A DNA stretch of 64,000 bases from Ctena decussata (lineage: Eukaryota; Mollusca; Bivalvia; Lucinida; Lucinidae). Below the pieces are notes generated by a model. That model made no database searches. It was not told the DNA's origin and saw only the letters and a list, made by a program, of their open reading frames with translations. Every line of letters begins with the position of its first letter. The stretch's first letter is position 1. The translations under genes were made by a program, and so were the position numbers. Shown here piece after piece: positions 9,352-21,300 of the stretch. The stretch lies in NCBI GenBank assembly GCA_963989385.1, contig OZ022501.1:82506979-82570978 (forward strand), in the 5' to 3' direction.

Positions 9352-12300
9352 GTAAGAGAATGAATTTGCCAGGTTTCATGGGTACATTTTTAGGGGAAGC
9401 AACTCTGCCATTTTCATATTGGCCTTAATTCTTACTGTGAGTCAGCTCTGAAAGGAAAGAATTTGCTCCCATAGGAGCAAATTCTTTCCTTTCAGAGCTG
9501 ATCCCTATGGGAGCAAATTCTTTCCTTCAGAGCTGACCAAATTTGCTCCTATGGGAGCAAATTCTTTCCTTTCAGTGCTGACCAAATTTGCTCCTATGGG
9601 AGCAAATTCTTTCCTTTCAGAGCTGACCCCTATGGGAGCAAATTCTTTCCTTTCAGAGCTGACCTTATTTTGGAAGGGCTTCACTGTCTAGGGAAGCAAA
9701 CTAAAAGTCACCTAAGTTGTTCCCCTTTGTAAAAGTGGCGGTGAAACATGGCAGTGTATTGATGAACCATAACCTGCTACAGTATGAATGGATAGATGTC
9801 ATGCTATTTTAAGTCCTTTTCAACAGTATTTCAGTCATATCAGGACAATAGTAGGGTGATAATGAAAGGCTGTTTGCAGTGAAATCCTGTTTATAGTAGG
9901 CAAGATTCTTGTCTCAAGCGGGGCTCAAACCAGGGTCTACTAGATCAGTAGGCCAGTGCTTAACCCACTTAGCTGCCAGGGCTTCTACCTGCTACAGTAC
10001 AGGAGAGTCTGATTTATGCCTGCATGTCTTGTAGAATTGTAATTTCTGAATTGTGATCAAGTGACACTAAACCAGAGCAAGTTCAATCTGCCATACTTTC
10101 GACAGATCACAGCAGTTGTGATTGGGAAGTCGAAATTGCTCATGATAAAGGTGACTGGACTAATTGAAACGTTGTTTGGGGAAATAATTGCGGTTCTCTT
10201 TTCACCAGGTTTTTTCTGTCATAAAAATTTTTGATGTCATAGCTCCAACTGTATGAGTTGCATGTAAATAAATCCATTCCATACCAGTCATGATACTATA
10301 ATAACCAGTTATTTTTAGGACAATCTTTTACATGTATACAGTCCATGCCAGTTCTAACATGAGACTGGCACAGATCTGTAAAATAAATGACATTGATAGT
10401 ATCTTTATTGATATAAATCAGGTCTGTTTTACTCAAATGGAAACAGTGTAGCCGAAAGAAAAACGGCAGTCAACTCTGGATATCTCAAAGTCAAAGTTCA
10501 TCCAAAACTACAGATTTTTCAAAGTAAACTTTCTGGTCCCAGAAAATTTACTGTGAGACATCAGTAGTTTGAGATAAAAGGAGTTGAAATGTAAATAAAA
10601 ATAGCTACGGTGTCCAAACTATATTTGATATCAGTCTTCGCGATACTCTGTATGACCGCCTGACATGTCTGATAAAATTCATCTGGTCTGGTAAAAATTT
10701 TCAAGTACATTTTAATCATTTTACCAGATTCCATCCTGTAAATTCTCCCAGACTTTGATGAACTCTGTGATTTAAAATGATATCATGAGATATCAGTGTT
10801 CGAGATATCAAGAGTTGACTTTACTTGAATATTTTATCTCATCCTTGTTTTTTTCAGTACACCATCCCAGCCACAAAAGTATCCCTGGCAAGGTCCTGAC
10901 CTGTGGTGAAGGAGATGTGGGTCAGTTGGGGCTCGGTGAAGATGTTATGGAGAAGGAGCGCCCAGCCATTGTTAACATCCCTGATCCTGTGATACAGGTC
11001 TATGGCGGGGGCATGCACACAGTATGTCTCACAGAAAAAGGAGAGGTATGCAAATTTCTTATTCTATAATGAGCGTAGAATAATGAAAAAAAACCATATG
11101 AAAGTGCTTATGAAATTATCATCACAGGAACAACATTTTGCAGATTTCTGCTGTCTTGGTCTTAAAATTAGGTCAACGCTGACATTCATTTCATTTTGTC
11201 TATTTAGGTGGGTTCAAGTTTTAAAGGGAAGAATTTGCTCCCATAGGAGCAAATTCTTCCTATAGGAGCAAATTCTTCCTTCAAAAGAAGCCAATGATTT
11301 TGGAAAGTTCTGGTCATCCAGGAAACCAGGAAAGCAAACAAAGGCCACAAATAATGTTCCCTTTAGTAAAAATGGCAGAAAAACATGTAGGTAGCATTTT
11401 TTCCATGCACCGTAAGATGAAGCTGCCAAATAACAAATAAAGGAAGAACCATAGAAGGAGGTTGAAAGCCTTTGCAGCTACGGTGAAAAGAAAGAATTTG
11501 CTGTATAAGTCAAATTTCATTTTATTGTAAATATACTGAAAGGATTTAAAAACTTCCACCCATTAATTTTGAATATCTCAAAAATGAATGCAGCTACGCC
11601 CACCAAAATTTTACAGCATATATATTCTATTATACCTGATTCTATCAATATACGGAATTTGAAATCGTTCAACCGAATCGGTCAGGAACAAGCACGTGCT
11701 CCTCGTGTTCTTAGTACCGTTTACATAATGCTGAATAGCTTCATGTATACAATTTTCTGATGAAACATTTCTCTTACAATACCAAATTGATTTTTAAAAA
11801 TTTGAACTCGGTCAGTGGCTTTATTTAGCCTACCGCGCCTAAATATCGCAAACAGGCGCAGAGTTTTGGGCCAGATAAATGCTGAAATTTCAAAAAGTGA
11901 CGTCGCGGTACAATTTTATGCGTTAATGACGGCAATTTACAATCTCAGACGACGTAAACTGTTTACAGGAGGCTAAAAAGACCGTCAGAAAAGCACCTAA
12001 CCAAGATTGAAAACCAGAGGACATGACGTTAACTTACGTCGACGCCGTCTCCGTATTAAGCTTTGCGCGACAGCATCATCCGCAGTGAGACTTGCAAATC
12101 AACGTTGATGACGTCACAATATTAAGACAGTAAGAAGTGGTCGAAAGAGTGTTGCATAAGATAACGCCGGCATCGCCTTATGCATTTCAGTGACGTAACG
12201 TTCTTTTACTGACGTCATTTAGGTAAATGATACAAATAAACTGCGTTATTTTTTAAATTTGATAAGTTTCAAGCATTTTGTCGTTAAATAGTCAACACTG

Positions 12301-15300
12301 TCATGAGTAAACAGATCAGCAGCCAGCAATAAAAAGTGGAAGTTTTTAAATCCTTTCAGTATATATTATTTTCAATTTCATACAAGTTATATACAGGTTT
12401 ACACAATGGTAAAAGGATCTGAACGGAAACCAGAAGTTAATATGTTCATCTTCTTTTCATTTTAGGTGTATACATTTGGTTGTAATGATGAGGGTACGCT
12501 GGGTCGTGACACTTCAGAAGAGGGCAGCGAGACACTTCCTGGTAAAGTCGATGGTTTACCAAAGATAGTTCAGGTGTGTGCTGGAGACAGTCATACAGCG
12601 GCACTCTCAGCTGATGGCAGAGTCTTTGCCTGGGGAAACTTCAGGGTAAGTGGAAGAAAAGTCTTTTAACTATTCAGCTGACTTCTAGGAATAAAATTGT
12701 GCTTGGTAGATACCTAAAACTACATGTGAATACAGTTACAGAGTTGCCATGGTAAGGAAAAAACATCTGGATTTTTTTTTCAGGTCAGGGAATTTTGTGT
12801 TTCATCAGGGAGCTTAGGAAAAGACTTGAAAAGTCAGGGAAAAATCAGGGAATTTGAAAATCAATGGCTATGGCAGTCTTTTAAAAACATACTTATTCAG
12901 GTCACCCAGAAGTATACCCCAAAATAGTGGGACCATAAGGTGAATGAGCAAAATGAATGTTTTCCTGCTTTTTAGCTTACCTAGCCGAAGCTAGCTTATA
13001 ATATAGGCATGGGTCTAGCTTCCATAGTCAGTCTTACCATTTATTACTTTGAAAATATTTTCAAATCGACAAATGACATTTTCTCTGAAGCTAAATGGCC
13101 TTAGCTACCTCACTTTCTCTTAAATATTAATAAATACTCATCCAGGCCTCTGAGTTGGTGCATACAATTCCAATCATGATTTTAAGCATTCCTTTTTGGT
13201 TTCTGCACAGGATGCTAATGGTTCTATGGGATTCACAAAAGATGGCTACCAAACAACACCAGTGCCTGTCCTAGAAGATACAGTTATTGTGAAGATAGCC
13301 TCAGGAAGTGACCATCTCGTGTGTCTATCAGACAAAGGAGAGATCTGGACCATGGGTATGTTTTAGTTTTTTTTTGTAGGATTTCACAGCAGATCATTAG
13401 AGCTCTAGTTAAAGAGAGTATTTTTGGAGAAGTCCAAATTTGTTTGTGCTTTTGCTCCATTAAAAATGGTTATATTTAGGTGAGGTGCCATAATTTTCTT
13501 TAAAGTGAACTAATCCATTTTCTTTATTGCCTCCTTTCTAAGTGAGGCATAGCAGGCTGGTCTGAACTTAGCTATTAGGGTAATGTTAACCACAGTTAAA
13601 TCATTGCACTAGTTCTATGAATAAACCATAAAGCATTAAAAAGCAGAAGACAAAATTAATACCTGCAAAATTTGTAAAAAAGAAGAAATGTTTTGTTCAA
13701 GGAAATCATATTGTGATTCAAAGAACAGAGGGCACCAGCTTGTTGCAAGCTGCCTCATCTGAATCTACGCAGTTTGCAAATTGAGCTATTTCCATGTTTG
13801 GCGCTTTAAGTGTTAATGCTAGTGTCAGTTTAAATTCAGCTTTACAAAGTTTTAATAGAATGAACTTCTTGTGAATGACATTATGTATTACCTCGTGTGA
13901 CATTTTATTATTCCATTGCATAATTCAAGTTAATTTTCTTTGACAGGCTGTGCTGAGCAGGGTCAACTTGGTCGTGTGGCAGAATGTTTTGCTCACAGAG
14001 GAGGGAGAAAGGGTCTAGGTATGACAATTTTAATATTTCAAACATCATCGTGTAAGTTGATAAATTTGATGCACCAAAATTGTATATGAAAACAGTATTT
14101 CTTTCAATAGATGCTCTTTGGGTGTTCCAGTTTGTATGTCCCAGAAATGACTTACATTTGGGGCTAAATAGCAAAATTTGCTTGTCTATAGCCAGTCTTG
14201 GTGGAACTTGGCCACATTTTTCGAAGAAAAAGTATTAAAGAGCGGTGTTTATTAGAAGAAACATAGTAGGGAGGTTTGGTTCAAATACCCCAACAGACTC
14301 TGTTATTCATTACTATCCTTCATCCAGAGAGTTTAAGTATATTTGTGCTAAGCATAATGCCATAAGGGATTGTTGCAGTGTCATGAGTAATCAAAGGCAA
14401 GGACACAAGCAGGAAGATTGACAGGCAATGCCATTTACTTTGCAGTTGCTATAAAAAAAGAAATAAAGTAATAAACTTTGACAGGAAGTGCTTGCACATG
14501 TTTCTACGGGTATAGCTTCTATAACTTTGCCGGGTTCGAATCCCCCTTGAGGCGAGAATCTTTCCTACCGTAAACGAGGTTCCATTGCACACAGCCTTTC
14601 ATAATCACCGCCCATCTTCCTGATATAACTGAAGCACTGTTGAAAAGGATGTTAAATCACAAGTCATCCATCCATCATCCATTATCTATAACTTTGACAA
14701 GGTACTGGATTGCACATGTTTGAATGGGAGAGAAACGCTTCAGGCCTTTGATAAAAAAGAAAAAGAAATACATTCCAACCTTCCTCCAAGGTAACTGTGC
14801 CAATTATTTATGAGAACACTATGTACCAAAGAAGGCCTGGCATCATACAGAATAGTTAGCTTGGCACTGCCTTGCCCATCAAACAAATCAACTTAACCAA
14901 GCTTTGAACAGAAAACGGTCCTCTGACGCCAATACCAGAATGAGTCCAATAGCTTTTCCTGTACTTTTGTATAGGGGAGCAAATATTATAGAAAAAAACA
15001 AAACAGTGATATATGATACATTAAGCTACAGTTTTATATAAAATTTCTGATTTTTTTTCTTCTTTCAGATTACATATTATCGCCAGCAGTTGTTCACTTT
15101 AGAAAACGGAAATCAGAGTTTAGTGATATATGGACAGGAACATTTGTGACATTTGCTAAAGAGAAGAATACAGGAGATATCTACAGCTGGGGCCTCAATA
15201 ACTACTATCAGCTAGGTAAGTTGCAGCAAATAAAAAACATGTTTTTGATTCAGATGTATGGTTACACCTCCATGTGTTTTCCTCAGCCATTCATACAAGT

Positions 15301-18300
15301 GAGAACAACTTTTATAACTTGGTGTGTAATTTCCTGGGTGACAAAATCCTTTCTTACAGGGGTCAACTATTAAAGGAAAGAATTTGTTTCTACAGGATCA
15401 AATTCTTTCTCTTAAAAGTTGACCATCATGAGTGTTTTAGCATACTTGATTTATGAGTACCTTAAGATTTAACAAATCTTTGCTGATGATGCTTTGAACA
15501 ATCCAGCCCAACTTTTGATGAAAAAGTAAAGATAAACCAATGTAGACCAAGATCAGAGTGCTCTTTCAGTCTGGTCAGCATCTTTGCTGTTGGAAGAAGA
15601 AGCTGTCTGATGTGGATCTACACTGTGAGCAGTTCCATTATTATGTGTTTTCTAAAGAAATAAATAAAAGACAGATGTATTCAAAATTTTTAAAAAGTAA
15701 GCCAATATTACGGTATTATATCTTCATGGATTTCAGGTTTTTCCGACATGAACAACAGATTTATGCCTGAGAAAGTAAAGTCTTTTGACAAGAAGAATTT
15801 TGTTATGATGCAGGGTGGTCAGCACCATACCATGGCCCAAGATCAGGATGGTAAGAAATAACATCTTCTGGCATACATTCATTCTTACATGATGATAATT
15901 TAGAGATTTAGTATTTTTGTCTCTCCTAGTTTGTATCTCCTGCACCTTACTTGCTGATGCAGTATTAGTAAGATAGGCATTGAGCAGGGACTACAGAGTT
16001 TGTGTTAGTGCAAAAAAATCTGGGAAGCGATTTAACTGGTGGCGGACGAGAAAAAATTACCGTCTGTGGAAGCAAAGTATCTTTTATAATGTGCCGCCAG
16101 TCCAGCTGCTTTTAAGTTCAGAGAAGCCTACAAGACATCTCGGTAGCTCGATAGAGTGCTAATTTTATCTACTACTTGAGATGAAAAGGTGTAATTATTT
16201 ATGCACTGCATGCAGGCAACTTCAGATTCTCACTTACAGAGAAATGAATATCAACTTTTATCTGATATTTTTGATTATTTTGTCTTCTGCACCTTACTTG
16301 CTGATGCATTATTAGTAAGATAGGCATTGAGCAGAGACTTGCGTCCTTAATACAATCAGATCTCAAACCCTGTCCTCAAAATCAGAAGGGAAAGAAGTAT
16401 GTAGGGGAGAGTCGGGTAACTTCGGACAGCGGGTAACTTCGGACAGTGACTTTTTTTCCTTTTTAGCTCGCCTGAACGAAAGTTCAGGAAGAGCTATTGT
16501 TGTCACCCTGGCGTCGGCGTCGGCGTCAGCGTCGGCGTCGGCGTCGGCGTCCGCGTCGGCGTCCGGATTGGATGTTTTGGTTAAAGTTTTTAAAGACCTA
16601 TATCTCCTTAACCCATGGATGGATTCTTTTGATACTTGCACTGTAGTTAGATATTGGTCCAAGGTTTAACAGGGTACCACCCCCACCCCACTCCGTGACC
16701 TTGCTGTCAAGGTCATGGACTTAGAAAATTGGGAGTTTTTTGTACTGGATGTTTTGGTTAAAGTTTTATAAAGCCCAATATCTCCTTAACCCATTGATGA
16801 ATTCCTTTGATACTTGCATTGTAGTTAGATATTGGTCAAAAGTTTTCCAAGGTACTACCCCCACCCCCCTCAGTGACCTTGATGTCAAGGTCATGGACTT
16901 GGAGAATTGTCTTTTTATTGATTGGATGTTTTGGTTAAAGTGTTTTAAAGACACATATCTCCTGAACCCATAGATGAATTCTTTTTATATTTGCACTGTA
17001 CCTAGATATTAGTCCAAAGTTTTACAGAGTACTACCCCAACCCCGCTCAGTGACCTTGATGTCAAGGTCAGGGACTTAGGAAATTTGGTCTTTATTAAAG
17101 TTTTCTAATTACATACCGATTCATAATGCCTGGCAGAGATTTAGTTTACACTTTAACTGATGTTAGACACTTTTTTGAGCTTTTACAAAACACTATATAC
17201 TTACCCCACTGGATGAACTTGAAGTCAAGGTCATTGACTTTTAATTTTGTCTTAAAGATTTTGGTTAAAGTTTTATATTTATGAAGACATAATTTCACAG
17301 TGCCCCGATGGACTCAGTTGATACTAATATTTGGACTGATGTTAGATAATGGTTCAAAGTTTTGATACATCATAGTTCCCCCCCCCCCCACCCTTACTTC
17401 TTTGAGCTCTAGCTCATGGACTTTGAAGTTTCATGTGGATTTTTTTTTATTTTAATTTCATTTTAAAACTCATTTCTGAGATAGCTTTTGTTTATAAATG
17501 TGTTGTCATTATGGACATGCTTGCCTGAAGTTTTATGCATAGCAGTCCACACCACCATAACGACTGTGTGATGGGCAAGCACCTATTCAGGCGAGCTATG
17601 CTGTCAGGCGACAGCTCTTGTTATGTCAGTTGTCTGGAACTAAAACCAAACAATAACCGCCAAACAGTGAAAATCCTGATGAGACGGCTCATTATGAGCC
17701 TTCTCATCTGGATTTTCACTGTTTGCAGTGGTATGTCCGAATTTACCCGCCTGTCCGAAGTTAACCGACTCTCCCCTACATAAACAGCAGTTCACAAAGG
17801 CACACATGGTAAACCAAATGAACACCTCTTTTCCAGACAGATGGTCATTCAGCTACCTCAATTAAAAAGGGGCTGCAATATCTTTTTATTGAAAAACGAG
17901 ACAAAATATCATTAAACAACCACATACTTGAAGCTCTGGTTTCAGCTTGTGCCATACAAAATGTTTGGTGTGTAACCTTTTGTCTAATTTATGTCATCTT
18001 CTTTGTTGCTGTGTTGACAGTTGTTACAGAGTCCTACATGTATAATATCTAGGAGCGGCTGTAGTGTAGTGGATAAGGCGCAAGACTACCAATCCAGGGG
18101 TTGCAAGTTTGATCTCCAGCTTCTCCGGTCTTTCAGATGAGACTTTAAATCAAAGTCCCGTCTCCATATGACCTATGTGTTTGTAGGAGGTTAAACCCAA
18201 GTTCACTTACTCACCTTTAATATCTGATGCTGAGTTCAGCTTCTTATATTATGTGTACATGAAAAGTTATATTGTAATTCCAGGTAATGTGTACACCCTG

Positions 18301-21300
18301 GGTAGAGCTGAGTATGGTCGTCTAGGTCTAGGTGAGAACTGTGGAGAGAAGAAAGAACCTGCCATGGTTAAACTGGAGGGAAAGAGTACGGAGATATCTG
18401 CTGGTTCAAGTGTCTCATTTGCTCTATTAGATGATGGTAGGTAGACAGAATCAAGTTGAAGTTTTATTATGTGAATTTACTCAGCTGTAAGAAGCTAGTA
18501 TGCTTCCATTTGAATTACAGAAATGCATAACTGTGATTAAGTGAAGACAACATTCAGTCTGTTCACTCATGCAATTTCTCAGGAGCTGTCAGTTTGGGCC
18601 TTAAGATTCCTCTGTCCTCCAACAGGGTTTGCAAAAACAGCAAATGCTCTGTTGGGGCGGAATGGCTATGCAAGCTGGTCTGCCACTTTTTCAATAGGCA
18701 CTGAGCACTCAGGCTTTTTTGCATGTCCCAGCTCCTATATATTTAGTACAGTTAAAAGCTGCAAAAGGCTAGGAATCAACTTAAAGAAATATGCTGGTAT
18801 TTATGGAAATGAAAACTACCTTCTTTTACTGATGAAGTTTTAGGAGTTCAAATGTCCTTGAATGAAGACTGTTTCATTCACAGTATTTCTAGTTCTGACT
18901 GTTTGATATATTATAAGCTTGTGGTGTACATGTATGTGTGAAACAGTGAATAAGGCAGTGAAAATTGATTTTTTAGTTATAATCAGGCACACCTTGATTA
19001 GAGCAACTGGCCGGGCCACATAGCGCAGTCAGTTGCAAGTATGACTCAAGAGCCAGAGGTCCCAGGTTTGATATCTGGTCAGGCCACTTACTTTTGTTTC
19101 TCCACCTGCTGATTCAAGAAGGGCAGTTGTCAGTTACTGGCAAAAGTATGTGCACTTAGTATTAGTTAGCCATTTTATAGTAGGAGGTCTAAGCCTGCCC
19201 AGGAATAGTGTGGTTAGGTTAACTGATTGCCCTGACATGACCATAGCTGTTTACCATAGACATAGAACAACAAAACAACAACAACAACTGGCAAGACAGC
19301 TTCCCACAATTGATGAAACACTGTTTAAAAGGCAGTAAAACTTCACTATCATCTGATGCAGACTTTCTTATAATTATTTTGCATAAATTGAAATATACAG
19401 AAACAAGAGGGCCATGAGGCCCTGAACCGCTCACCTGAGTTAACAATATGACCATAATGCTAACCAGAAAATTCAACGGAAGTTTACAACCCCAACACTG
19501 ATGCTGGAAAAGCTATACCTATATTTCACTTTGAACTAGCTGCTGGTTACTATGCAGGGGCGTAACTAGAGGTAATTTCATTATACACACAACCATGTTT
19601 TATTCTCTGCTTCTTGAAGAGAAATGTAGTATTTCAGCCACTTTGGCAATTGGTATTGAAATCTGGTCTAATTTATAAATTTTCAGCAAGCAAATATGCA
19701 GGTGCGTTTTGAAATTTTGTCAATTTTGACAAAATTTCAATACGCAGCTGCGTATTTGCCGTTTAGGTAGCTACGCCCTTGTTATGTATGGGCATAGCAT
19801 GAGCATATTCATCATGTAACCTGGACCCAATGAATTATCTTTTGTTCCCTCAGCCTAAGGCAGCTATCTATGAAATTGGCCAAATAGCTTGTGAATGTAT
19901 GCTGGGAAATATTGAAATATGAATGACCTAGGGCTATCGGTCAATTGGTTCTGGAGTAGAAGATTTTAAAAGCTTTTTATCATATATGGGCGTGGCAGCC
20001 ATGTTGGTCATCTGACCTGGACTGTTTGAACAAATTTTCATTCACTCAACCCCTGGAGGCTCTATATGAAATTTGGCTTCAATTGGCCTATTGGTTTTTG
20101 AGGAGATTGTTTGAAATTGTCAAAAAATGAGAGATCAGGGTCAAAGATCAAAGAATGACCTTGGCCTCTTATACTCACATATCTTCATGTACTCATTAAG
20201 ATGAATGCATACACACATTTTTAGGTCTTAATCTTCAAAACTTTCCATGAAATCTTATGTTCTAGAATTTTCTGATATTTGACCTTGCCGTAAAAAAGGT
20301 CAAGGTCAACCCAGGGTCATAATTTGAACAATCTTGATAGTACTTGAGTACCCAATGCTACATACCAAGTTTCAAGACCATCGGTCTACTGGTTCTGGAG
20401 AAGAAGATTTTTAAAAGTTTTTACCATATATAGGCATGGCGGCCATGTTGGTCATGTGACCAGGACCGTTTGAATAATTTTTCGTTCCTAAGGTCCCAAG
20501 AGGCTCTATATGAAATTTGGTTACAATCGGCCCAGCGGTTTCAGAGGAGAAGTTTGAAATTGTCAAAATATGAGAGTTCTGGGTCAAAGGTCAAAGAATG
20601 ACCATGACCTCTTGTACTCATAAATCTTCATGTAGTCATTAAGATGACTGTATGTACCAATTTTTAGGCCAAAATCTTCAACAGTTTCCAAGATATCTTA
20701 TGTTGCAGCATTTTGCCATATAAAAGCACAAGGAAGCAAATTTGACCTTACCATAAAAAAGGTCAAGGTCAACCCAAGGTCATAGTTTGAAGAATCTTGG
20801 TAGTACTCGTGTACCCGATGCTACATACCAAGTTTCAAGGCCATCGGCCTATTGGTTCTGGAGAAGAAGATTTTTTCAGGTTTTTACCATATATGGGCAT
20901 GGCGGCCATGTTGGTCATGTGACCAGGACCGTTTGAATAATTTTTCGTTCCTAAGGTCCAAGGAGGCTCTATATGAAATTTGGTTACAATCGGCCCAGCG
21001 GTTTCAGAGGAGAAGTTTGAAATTGTCAAAATATGAGAGTTCTGGGTCAAAGGTCAAAGAATGACCTTGACCTCTTGTACTCATAAATCTTCATGTAGTC
21101 ATTAAGATGACTGTATGTACCAATTTTTAGGCCAAAATCTTCAACAGTTTCCAAGATATCTTATGTTGCAGCATTTTGCCATATAAAAGCATAAGGAAGC
21201 AAATTTGACCTTACCATAAAAAAGGTCAAGGTCAACCCAAGGTCATAATTTGAACAATCTTGGTAGTACTCGTGTACCAGATGCTACATACCAAGTTTCA

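Noticed and set aside
9446..9664. CRISPR-like array
   Set aside because: Repeats are self-complementary, unevenly spaced and without unique spacers; the window is animal DNA.
12466..12669. Reading through the exon 3 donor to a stop at 12667-12669
   Set aside because: The gtaagt donor at 12646 is strong and the downstream exon restores the RCC1 beta-wedge; the extra residues are intronic.
16363..16662. Minus-strand frame with an (Asp-Ala)n tract
   Set aside because: It is the translation of the gtcggc microsatellite inside a mobile element.
17640..17825. Similar minus-strand frames at 17640, 48894 and 49506
   Set aside because: They recur because the same MITE recurs; no protein is implied.
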